Source of the DNA: a virus
IMG/VR virus record: IMGVR_UViG_3300021141_000007
Location: 1 to 64,000 of that record
Length of the DNA: 64,000 bases
Direction: 5' to 3' (one strand)
In this document: positions 1 through 7,640 of the stretch, piece after piece
Layout of the letters: each line of letters opens with the position of its first letter
How positions within the stretch are numbered: the stretch's first letter is position 1
Position numbers and translations under genes: made by a program
Notes under the pieces: model-generated
What the model was told of the DNA's origin: nothing
The model's database searches: none
What the model saw: only the letters and a program-made list of their open reading frames with translations

Positions 1-93
1 ATTGTAGGACTAGTTATTCCTGCTGCAGTCAAAAATGCACTTGCATCTGGATCAATTGCAGGTGTTTTTGGCATTAAAGAAATTAAACTATAA
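1..93 (+). CDS. C-terminal fragment of an unidentified protein
   Basis: An open frame runs in from the left edge and stops with TAA at 91-93. Only the last 30 residues are present; they are rich in Ile, Val, Ala and Gly and end in KEIKL. It points towards the leftward tail-fibre gene with 12 bases between the two stops, so the tail block ends at a convergent junction. The fragment is too short to assign a family, and the start lies outside the window. Confidence 0.55.
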   Translation: MVGLVIPAAVKNALASGSIAGVFGIKEIKL

Positions 94-105
94 TAACTCA
101 TATTT

Positions 106-2346
106 TTATGCTTCTGTTGCTACTCCTATTGCATCCCATCTACTATCAGTAGAATTATATATTAAACCTACATAAGTTGTTTTATTAATTACAGTAGTTG
201 TTGGTAATGTTACTCCAATTGCTCTATAACCTCCAGTACCTGTTGTCCATGTTATTGCTCTAGCAGTACCATTGTCTTTTATTCTAATCATTAATGCTTG
301 TCCTTGAACAGGTGTTCCTGTTGGTATAGCCATTGTTAGTGCAGCAGCTTGAGCTGTTATAACTACTATATTATTATCACTTGTTGGAGTTACTGTAGCA
401 GAACTTGCTACTGATTGAACAGATAATGAGACATTTGGAGAGGCCCAACTACCATCAGCTCTTAAAAATTGAGTTGTATTATTGGCTAACTTAGGAGCAA
501 ATCCATGTTTAGTTGTACTTACATTATTAGTAGTAATATCACTAGTTGATAAGTTAGCATCTGTAACTGTAAATGTGCTATCAGCTGATAAGTTTGAAAT
601 AGTGCCATTAACTGTTATATTTCTACTTGTTGGCACTCCTCCTAAACCTGATAATGTTTGGTCCCCTGTATTTACCCCACTTGTGTTATTTATTACTAGT
701 AAATTAGCATCAGTTACATATCTTTTATCAAACCCATCTGCAATATCGTCTGTAGTTGCATCTGTACTACTTGTAATTAATCCTTGAGAATCATAGGTTA
801 TTTTAGTTTTTGTATCTCCTGTAATACTTGCATTTGCAGTTACTTTTGAATCTACAGCACTTTTTACTAGGTTATTTGTAGGATATTTTATAGTGCTTGT
901 ATCTAAAATTGTATTTTCTTTATTAGCTTCATTTTCAGGAGTATAACCTAAAGAACCTATTACACTTGTTATAAATCCTTGACTATTAACCCATGATTGA
1001 GTAGCATATCCCACTAAAGCTGTTGTAATTTGTGTAGCCACTGCACTTGTAGTTGTAAAAACAATTGTAGCCCAATCATATACAGATTTAACACTTGGAT
1101 ATTTTGTATCACTAGCTTGGTCAGTATTTACATTAGTAGATTTATTAGCTAAATTTTCAGGAGTAAATCCTAGTACATCTTGTTTTGAAGCGGCCAATCC
1201 ACTATACTGACTGTTTGTAGCATTATCGCCAGTGTTTGTCCCACTCGTATTGCCTAAAACTGTTAGTTGTGCATCTGTAATATAACGCTTATTTAAAGTA
1301 TCTGCTATGTCTGCTGTTGTAGCATCTTCACCATTTGTTACAAGGCCTTTTGCATCGTATGTAATCTTTGTCTTAGTAGCTCCTACAATAGCAGTATTTT
1401 TTACAACCAATCCAGTTAAGTCTTGGTCACCAGTATTTATACCACTTGTATTCCCAATCACACTTAATTGAGAATCAGTTACATATCTTTTATTAGTTGA
1501 ATCTGTAATATCAGCAGTTGTTGCATCTGCTCCATTTGTAACTAAGCCTTTTGTATCATAAGTAATTTTAGTTTTAGTTGCAGCGGTAATGTCATTATTT
1601 TTTACAACTAATCCACTCAAATCTTGATCTCCTGTATTACTACCACTTAAAGTTGTAATACCTAATATTGTTTTGATTCTTGAAATATCAAAATAAGATA
1701 CTATAGCACTCCAAACAGGGAACTTAGTTGTACTGGCACTATCTGTAGTGGAGGTGGACTTATTAGAGGAGTCTTCTTTTAAGCCTATTGCAGTAGCTTG
1801 TAAAGTAGAGATAGGTTTATTTGCATCACTTGTATTGTCAACATTATTTAAACCTATTGCATTTTTATCTAAAGTTTGAAATGTTTTATCTCCTCTCCAA
1901 TATTCAGAGGAAGTACCACTTGTTATAGCAGGTTCTTTGGTCAATAATCCCGCATTAACTGCATCCACAGTAGGATACTTTATAGAGCTAGGCGTTAAGT
2001 CATTTTGTTTATTTGCAAGATCTTCAGGAGTATATCCTAAAGCATCAGTTACATCTGAACTTAATAAATATACATCTCCCTGTCTGTTATTAAAAGAGTT
2101 TACTCCTGTTGAGGTATTAATAACTTTGTTAATCCATGTTTTAGAAACACTATCATAAGACAATACATCCCCTTCTTGTAAATTTTCAAAACTTAAACCT
2201 AATAAGTCATCTATATTTGGTGTAGATAAATTATAAAATCTATTATTTTGTGCATCCCAACCATAATATTTGCCATCTGTTTTAAGATAATAAATATAAT
2301 AAGAATATCCAAAATCAGGAAGACTGTTTAAGAAATAAACCTGCAT
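106..2346 (-). CDS. Repeat-rich tail fibre protein
   Basis: A 746-residue protein starting at the ATG of MQVYFLN; the frame opens six bases earlier at TTG. The centre is built of imperfect repeats of about 70-80 residues. Each carries NTSG(T/I)NTGDQ, a KTKITYD strand and an (A)DATTADI..KRYVTD turn. Interspersed shorter units read LGYTPE(N/D)..NK and KYPTV.AV. Repeats of this kind are common in tail fibres and side appendages of Bacteroidota phages, where they probably form a trimeric shaft. The last ~110 residues lack the repeats and may be the distal receptor-binding tip. It is the last gene of the leftward block, directly after the holin. Fibre assignment is strong; the receptor is unknown. 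Confidence 0.85.
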   Translation of the reverse strand: MQVYFLNSLPDFGYSYYIYYLKTDGKYYGWDAQNNRFYNLSTPNIDDLLGLSFENLQEGDVLSYDSVSKTWINKVINTSTGVNSFNNRQGDVYLLSSDVTDALGYTPEDLANKQNDLTPSSIKYPTVDAVNAGLLTKEPAITSGTSSEYWRGDKTFQTLDKNAIGLNNVDNTSDANKPISTLQATAIGLKEDSSNKSTSTTDSASTTKFPVWSAIVSYFDISRIKTILGITTLSGSNTGDQDLSGLVVKNNDITAATKTKITYDTKGLVTNGADATTADITDSTNKRYVTDSQLSVIGNTSGINTGDQDLTGLVVKNTAIVGATKTKITYDAKGLVTNGEDATTADIADTLNKRYITDAQLTVLGNTSGTNTGDNATNSQYSGLAASKQDVLGFTPENLANKSTNVNTDQASDTKYPSVKSVYDWATIVFTTTSAVATQITTALVGYATQSWVNSQGFITSVIGSLGYTPENEANKENTILDTSTIKYPTNNLVKSAVDSKVTANASITGDTKTKITYDSQGLITSSTDATTDDIADGFDKRYVTDANLLVINNTSGVNTGDQTLSGLGGVPTSRNITVNGTISNLSADSTFTVTDANLSTSDITTNNVSTTKHGFAPKLANNTTQFLRADGSWASPNVSLSVQSVASSATVTPTSDNNIVVITAQAAALTMAIPTGTPVQGQALMIRIKDNGTARAITWTTGTGGYRAIGVTLPTTTVINKTTYVGLIYNSTDSRWDAIGVATEA

Positions 2347-2355
2347 GGTCAAATT

Positions 2356-2805
2356 TTATTTTTTGGGAGTTTTTTTTATCGCTTGTGTTCTTATTAAAAC
2401 TTCTTTCAAATTTGTCCAAATAGAGAATCCAAAGATAGATTTTATATTTTCATCTATACTCTTTGCTTCTACAAAGCATAAAGATATAGTTATCAATTTA
2501 GTTAATAAGTAATTATTTTGATAATGTAATTTTGCAAACTCGTTTATTAAGTTATAATCTATTATAAAAAATGTTAATACAGTTAATTGATAGAGTAAAA
2601 ATTTGCTTATAATTACACTTGCTTTCCTGGATGTAATAGACTCCCACCCATCTAGTTTAATTGACTTGATAATTCCTAATATAGTATCCAAAAAAATCAT
2701 GGCACCTACAGCTAATAATAATCCATATATAGGGGAAAAAAAGGCAACTATAGAAATTAATAATGTTTTTAACATCATTACTACATTAAATTCAGGTATT
2801 TTCAT
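2356..2805 (-). CDS. Phage holin, four-helix type
   Basis: 149 residues with hydrophobic stretches at about 9-28, 29-48, 63-85 and 98-115 and a basic tail ending KKTPKK. The pattern LLLAVGAMIFLDTILGI, followed by a charged loop and SRKAS, resembles the toxin-secretion/phage lysis holin family common in Bacteroidota phages. It would make inner-membrane lesions that let a muralytic enzyme reach the peptidoglycan. It sits among tail-fibre genes, ten bases from the repeat fibre, so it would be expressed late. The probable partner enzyme is far away, the membrane-anchored lytic transglycosylase at 41670-42308. Family assignment is by topology and motif recognition. Confidence 0.75.
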   Translation of the reverse strand: MKIPEFNVVMMLKTLLISIVAFFSPIYGLLLAVGAMIFLDTILGIIKSIKLDGWESITSRKASVIISKFLLYQLTVLTFFIIDYNLINEFAKLHYQNNYLLTKLITISLCFVEAKSIDENIKSIFGFSIWTNLKEVLIRTQAIKKTPKK

Positions 2806-2840
2806 TATTTATAATTTTGCCTTTAATACTAAAGTGTTAT

Positions 2841-3056
2841 TTAATTAAAATTTATTATTGGTGGTTTAGCAATATATTCAATAGTAGCTAAATCTTTTAC
2901 CCACAATACATCTTCATATGTTGCATTTAAAACTTCTTCTTGGGATATAATCCAATTGTCATTAATATCTTGAATAGGATTAAAATAAGAATTACTAAAA
3001 TAACGCTTTCCTATCAGTAAATTTTTTTGCTGCTCTGTTAGTAAATGTACTATCAT
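2841..3056 (-). CDS. Small protein following a fibre gene
   Basis: 71 residues, starting at an ATG that overlaps the stop of the upstream fibre-like gene (ATGA arrangement), which implies translational coupling. No membrane segment or signal peptide is visible. The sequence is mixed, with TEQQKNLLIGKRYF near the N-terminus. Position suggests a fibre chaperone or a small baseplate/fibre accessory protein, but nothing in the sequence proves it. Confidence 0.55.
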   Translation of the reverse strand: MIVHLLTEQQKNLLIGKRYFSNSYFNPIQDINDNWIISQEEVLNATYEDVLWVKDLATIEYIAKPPIINFN

Positions 3057-3832
3057 ACGTTTCTGCTTAATGTAGTTTCAAATATTTGTATAGCTGCTCT
3101 AAAATTAGCTTCTTCACTATCACTAAGTGCTTCTTGTATACTAGCAAACGCCAAATTTGCTTCAGAAAATTCCGCTCCAACTGTATTATTTGATGCTAAT
3201 AAATAATAAGTGCCAAAGAAATTAGGTTCATCTGCTGAAGAAACCGTTATAGAAGAAGTTCCTGGTCTGTAATATTTAAAACTACCAGCAGCACTTTTGC
3301 TCATTGTAAAAAATCCCATTTGATTTCCTGCAATACTTCTACCAGATTGAGCAAGACCTAAAGTAGAATAGTCACTACCTGCAAACTCAGGATAAAATCT
3401 ATTAGAAACTTGACCAAAGGCATCGATTAATCCCATTGGTGAGCCTATAGTTAAAACATTTCTTATATACATTGAAATAGATTTGTTATCACTTGCTAAA
3501 TCAACTATATCATTTAGGTATGTTTCTGCATATCCATTGACTCCATTGCTTGTTATACCATTTGCATCATGAGTTATTCCCCCATTGAACGTTAATCTAA
3601 ATGCAGGGTCTGAGTCTGTAGGATTTTTTAAATTCCATTTGTGAGTATTATCAGTGCCTCCAACTAATGGGTAGATAGCCTTCATTTTACTCCATATATT
3701 GTCAGCTTTCATTTGAACTACTAAAGTGTCAATAGCTCCTGAAATAGTAGCATCTGTAATTCCAGCAGCAGTTAAGAAAGCTTGTGCATCTGGGTCTAAA
3801 GATGGTCCAAAAAAATATGGATTAATTATCAT
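3053..3832 (-). CDS. Tail appendage / receptor-binding-like structural protein
   Basis: 259 residues. The N-terminal ~75 residues (AFLTAAGITDATISGAI, then IWSKMKAIYPLVGGT) match a block repeatedly found in structural proteins of Bacteroidota phages. It is followed by a beta-rich region with FRLTFNGG and NGVNGYAET, which looks like a concanavalin/LamG-type jelly roll. The likely role is a virion appendage or glycan-binding protein. It overlaps both neighbours by four bases (upstream 3829-4770, downstream 2841-3056), so the three are translated together. The assignment is from family resemblance; the ligand is unknown. Confidence 0.65.
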   Translation of the reverse strand: MIINPYFFGPSLDPDAQAFLTAAGITDATISGAIDTLVVQMKADNIWSKMKAIYPLVGGTDNTHKWNLKNPTDSDPAFRLTFNGGITHDANGITSNGVNGYAETYLNDIVDLASDNKSISMYIRNVLTIGSPMGLIDAFGQVSNRFYPEFAGSDYSTLGLAQSGRSIAGNQMGFFTMSKSAAGSFKYYRPGTSSITVSSADEPNFFGTYYLLASNNTVGAEFSEANLAFASIQEALSDSEEANFRAAIQIFETTLSRNV

Positions 3833-4770
3833 CTAGTTCCTATTAAAGTTATTTTTAAACCTGTAGCAGTTCCATCTCCTATCTGGTCAATGTCTATTGT
3901 AATTTCAGCATCGTCAGTTAGGGAAGATGTTGCAATTGTAGCAGGTACTGAAGCTGTAGTACTTGTTTTTTGTGTATTATTCATAGTTAATAGTGTCCCT
4001 AAAATAGAAGTTCCATTTTGGTTTATATCAACTGTAAAGTCAAGTCCAGAAGATTGAGCAGTTGTTAAACTTGCTCTTACTTCAGTAAGTGTAAAAGCTG
4101 TTGGAAGTCTAAAAGTAACTTTTGATGTTCCAGGAGTTAAAGGAGTAAACTCATCACTTGCTGCAACCTGAATTTCAATTGGTATAGTTACTGTTTGTAA
4201 AACCCAAATAGCTGCTCCAGTAGCTGCACTAGTACATGTATAAGTACTATTATCATCCAATGTCCATAATGAACCTACACCATATCCTTTTGTATTATCA
4301 TCATTAACTGTTGGAGTAACATTAAAATTATATAATGATTGTCTAATTCCAGTACCATTTCCATCCATTACATAAAGCCTTCCTGCTTCCCACTTTAACT
4401 CATAGCCAACTGCACAAATTTGAGCAATACCCTTAGTTCCCCCAAGTCCTGCATCTATAGTGCCCTCTCTTAGTCTTGAAGTGTTTGCAAAATACAATCC
4501 TTGTAATGTATCAAAATTTATATCATTAGCTCCAGATGCATTGCCTATTCCTAAAACACTTGATAAGTTTTGACTACCTCCACCACCTGCAGTAATCCAA
4601 TCTCCCTGTTGATTTAAAACTAAATTTGCATCGCCTCCACTAGAAATACCTAAACAATTTTTAATTAGGCAACATAGATTTGCACAACTACTGTATAATA
4701 TATTGTATAGTTTAGTACCTGCTGTGTAACCAAACATGGTTAAAATATCTGCTCTACTTAATCTGTTCAT
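3829..4770 (-). CDS. Modular appendage protein, anchor type A (long)
   Basis: 313 residues. The first ~65 residues are a close copy of the N-terminus of the next gene upstream (4784-5485): MFGYTAG.KLYNILYSSCANLCC, a second Cys, then LVLNQQGDW. After this shared anchor the two proteins diverge. Here the C-terminal half is a beta-rich domain with PTAFTLTEVRASL and TVDINQNGTSILG. That layout suggests a common virion-attachment segment carrying interchangeable distal domains, as in fibre and baseplate decoration proteins. The anchor has four cysteines. The start is ATG, with the stop overlapping the following gene's start. Confidence 0.65.
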   Translation of the reverse strand: MNRLSRADILTMFGYTAGTKLYNILYSSCANLCCLIKNCLGISSGGDANLVLNQQGDWITAGGGGSQNLSSVLGIGNASGANDINFDTLQGLYFANTSRLREGTIDAGLGGTKGIAQICAVGYELKWEAGRLYVMDGNGTGIRQSLYNFNVTPTVNDDNTKGYGVGSLWTLDDNSTYTCTSAATGAAIWVLQTVTIPIEIQVAASDEFTPLTPGTSKVTFRLPTAFTLTEVRASLTTAQSSGLDFTVDINQNGTSILGTLLTMNNTQKTSTTASVPATIATSSLTDDAEITIDIDQIGDGTATGLKITLIGTR

Positions 4771-4783
4771 TTATTTAACTTTT

Positions 4784-5485
4784 TTAATATGTTTTATTTA
4801 ATATAAAAATATCACTATATATTGAGTTCCCCGCATTATTACTTCCCCATTGTACAGTGACATCTAAAGTGCTAGGTATTGTAGTATCAAATGTAGTACT
4901 ATTAACAACATTAAATGCGAATCCTTGAGTTGCTGCATTGGAAGTTTTAATATAATGAAACGAACCCAATGAAACAATAGAGGCTACAGTTGCACCACCT
5001 ATTTGTCTAATAGTAAAATCAATATTTAAACTCCATACATCATTGATAATTGAATTTGTTAAAGTTTGCACTCCGCTATCTAATAATACAACACCATTTG
5101 TTCTAGACCTTATTCTAATAGTTTGATTATTTGCTGCATTCATAACTCCGCCAAACACAGCCCTAAAACTATCTCCTACTTGAAATCCATTTGCAGGTAC
5201 TGTTAAAGTTCCTACACCTCCGTTAATCAATGTAGTTTCAACTGTAGTTCCTGTAATTGGAGTACTATTTCCTGTTTGAGCAAATAATCCAAATAAACCT
5301 TGAGGTCCTGAGTGAGTTACCCAATCTCCTTGTTGGTTTAATAATAAATTAGGATTACCTGAAGGACTAATTCCTAAGCAATCTTTAACTATACAACAAA
5401 AATTAGCACAGCTACTATATAATAAGTTATATAACTTTCTTCCTGCTTTATAACCAAAAAGATCTATAATTTTTTGTTTAGTCAT
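4784..5485 (-). CDS. Modular appendage protein, anchor type A (short)
   Basis: 233 residues sharing the N-terminal ~55-residue anchor with the neighbour at 3829-4770 (DLFGYKAGRKLYNLLYSSC, then LLLNQQGDWVT). The remaining ~170 residues are a different beta-rich domain with ETTLINGGVGTLTVP and FRAVFGGVM, resembling the trimeric C-terminal heads of fibre-like proteins. The tandem pair probably arose by duplication followed by exchange of the distal domain. It is probably a virion appendage; there is no enzymatic signature. Confidence 0.62.
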   Translation of the reverse strand: MTKQKIIDLFGYKAGRKLYNLLYSSCANFCCIVKDCLGISPSGNPNLLLNQQGDWVTHSGPQGLFGLFAQTGNSTPITGTTVETTLINGGVGTLTVPANGFQVGDSFRAVFGGVMNAANNQTIRIRSRTNGVVLLDSGVQTLTNSIINDVWSLNIDFTIRQIGGATVASIVSLGSFHYIKTSNAATQGFAFNVVNSTTFDTTIPSTLDVTVQWGSNNAGNSIYSDIFILNKTY

Positions 5486-5500
5486 TAGTTATTATTTATT

Positions 5501-6520
5501 TTAACACCCAACCCATTGAATAGGAATAGCTTGTATATGTTGTGGTACAACACTGAAACTTTGAAGATCATTATTTATAGTACTTCCTGTAAAAGAACCT
5601 GTACCACTACCTGTAAAAGGATGAGAGTGTATTCCTGAAGCCCCAAAAATAGCTCGTGCACCACAATCTCTCCCTCCATCAGTAGTTATACCTTCCCCTT
5701 GACATTGTAAAGGATCATTACCATCTATACCACTGTAAGCCCCACAACTATCAGGACAAGCATTACTAGCATTATACTCATAAAAGGCTTTATGTGTATG
5801 TAAACCTGCAGGATCAGTAGTTCCTGTAACATTAAAAGTAGCATTAGTGGTAAAAGATACTGGAGGAATATTACTATCATCTAAAGTTACTGAATTATTT
5901 CCTGAAGGAGTAGTAATTGCACTAGGGCCATATTTTATAAAGTTTCCTAAAACAGCAGGAACGGTCCCTATAACATTTATAGTACCATTATTACCGTTAG
6001 CAATAGCCCATCCTGCTACAGGTCCTGGAATTAAACCTAACCCTGTTACATCAAAATCTGTTTGTAATCCAAAATAAGGAAGGATTGTTTTTGGGGGAAT
6101 TAGTCCATTTACTTTAAAAGTTTTGGAATTAGTAGTCTCAGTTAAAGTAACTCTAGTTGAATCACAGGCAGTTACAGTAACAGGTTTAGTTAAATTTAAA
6201 TTATTTACTTGATTTTGTAAAGCAGTTAATTGAGTATTTAATGTTTGTAGCTGAGTACAATAAGCAGACTCAGTATCTAAAATACTTTGTAATACTGTTA
6301 ATAAAGAAGTTTTAGTTAAATTAATACAAGGACTATTTTCTACTAAAGTTGACATATCTAATTGACTTTGGAGTAAGCCAATACAATTATCAAATTTAGC
6401 AATTACAGATGTAAGTAATTCTCCATTAGTAATGGTATTACCATTACATATAATTAAATCAGGACCAGAGTACTGAATTAATCCAGTATTGGTTTCTAAA
6501 GGGTTACAGTCTACACACAT
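5501..6520 (-). CDS. Tail-collar-domain-like fibre protein
   Basis: 339 residues. A Cys-containing start (MCVDCNPLE) is followed by a predicted coiled-coil stretch around 95-120 (LQTLNTQLTALQNQVNNL). The second half resembles phage tail-collar/short-fibre tips: VAGWAIANGNNGTINV, then two histidine clusters GLHTHKAF and GIHSHPF and the ending PIQWVGC. The paired HxH clusters are typical of metal-coordinating trimeric tips such as the T4 gp12 collar region. It is probably a receptor-binding fibre. An internal Cys-rich insert (CPDSCGAY, CQGEG) may add disulfides or metal sites. Confidence 0.68.
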   Translation of the reverse strand: MCVDCNPLETNTGLIQYSGPDLIICNGNTITNGELLTSVIAKFDNCIGLLQSQLDMSTLVENSPCINLTKTSLLTVLQSILDTESAYCTQLQTLNTQLTALQNQVNNLNLTKPVTVTACDSTRVTLTETTNSKTFKVNGLIPPKTILPYFGLQTDFDVTGLGLIPGPVAGWAIANGNNGTINVIGTVPAVLGNFIKYGPSAITTPSGNNSVTLDDSNIPPVSFTTNATFNVTGTTDPAGLHTHKAFYEYNASNACPDSCGAYSGIDGNDPLQCQGEGITTDGGRDCGARAIFGASGIHSHPFTGSGTGSFTGSTINNDLQSFSVVPQHIQAIPIQWVGC

Positions 6521-6537
6521 ATTTTTTGTTTAATTAA

Positions 6538-7629
6538 TTAAAAAGTACAGAAAGTAGTATTGTTAAAATTACTTAGAGCCAAATTAGTAACAGTAATTGT
6601 ACTTGTTTTTATAGAGTTGTCAAAAGCGTCATTTGGGTCTACTTTACAAGGGGTATTGGCTTCCAATACCACTATCTCTAAATCAACTGTTGAATCAATA
6701 GTTGGATTAGCCACTGTTTTATCGTGATAAGTTCCTCCAGGATTTTTATCTACATTTATATACCATAATCCTTGGGAACCATTATAAGTAGCCCAAACAC
6801 TATTTGGAGTATTTGAACCCCAAGTTAAAGGCTCATTTGAACCAACTACAGTTATAGATTGGATTGTCTTTAATGCTTGCCATCTAATATTAGAACCTCC
6901 TTGAGTAGCAATACAGCTATCTGAAAAAACTACAGGTGTTGCAAAGTATGTAGTTAAATCTTTGTAGCATCCTACATATCCTGTTCCAACACTTCCATTT
7001 AAAAATGTTTGTCCTCCAGTATTTTGAGCACCTTGCCATAAATAAATTTGAGCAGTTGCCCCACTTGTATTATTACAACCTACTGAATTACTATATCTTC
7101 TAAAATTATCTGCAAAAAAATACTCAGTATATAACGAGAAAGAAAAAGGTGTACTATCTGAACATTTTTGAACCTCTATGTTAACTCCACCTAGTCCAGA
7201 AGATTTAGCTTGTAAAACATTTGTAGGGTCTTTATCTACAACCATTGCCCAGCCATTTAATGTTTGGCTATAAGTATTTCCTCCAAAATTAGAAGGGTAT
7301 GCATTTGAAAAAGTAGCGTTGTTTAAATATACAAAAGATACATTAGCAGTATTTGTTCCTACAACTTTTACAGAATGTATTTTAGAATAATATTCTGTTT
7401 TAGTTGACCCTCCTCCAGGATTGTAAACTTCATTACATCCGCAATGAAATTTAATTGGGATTACCCACTGAGTAGTGGAAAAACTTAACATATCTTCTGG
7501 TCCAACCTCATAAGAAATATAAGGATCTGAACTTGGATAATAAGAAGTAACCTCTGAAGGGCAACCACAACAAGTTTTATCAAATTCTGTAAGAGCTTCT
7601 AAACCCTTATTTATACATTTTTCTGCCAT
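6538..7629 (-). CDS. Cysteine-rich virion structural protein
   Basis: 363 residues. It opens with a Cys cluster (TEFDKTCCGCPSE), has a second one at FHCGCNEVY, and then a mostly beta, Gly/Asn/Thr-rich body with repeated 'VVDKDP/NVDKNP' turns around residues 130 and 290, suggesting two related domains. There is no signal peptide, so it is probably a virion component rather than a secreted protein. It lies in a run of Cys-rich structural genes (6538-12355). Specific function not recognised. Confidence 0.55.
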   Translation of the reverse strand: MAEKCINKGLEALTEFDKTCCGCPSEVTSYYPSSDPYISYEVGPEDMLSFSTTQWVIPIKFHCGCNEVYNPGGGSTKTEYYSKIHSVKVVGTNTANVSFVYLNNATFSNAYPSNFGGNTYSQTLNGWAMVVDKDPTNVLQAKSSGLGGVNIEVQKCSDSTPFSFSLYTEYFFADNFRRYSNSVGCNNTSGATAQIYLWQGAQNTGGQTFLNGSVGTGYVGCYKDLTTYFATPVVFSDSCIATQGGSNIRWQALKTIQSITVVGSNEPLTWGSNTPNSVWATYNGSQGLWYINVDKNPGGTYHDKTVANPTIDSTVDLEIVVLEANTPCKVDPNDAFDNSIKTSTITVTNLALSNFNNTTFCTF

Positions 7630-7640
7630 TTTTTTTATTT

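Noticed and set aside
231-900. Possible diversity-generating retroelement linked to the tail fibre or LRR repeats
   Set aside because: No reverse transcriptase gene and no template/variable repeat pair with adenine-specific differences is visible in the window.
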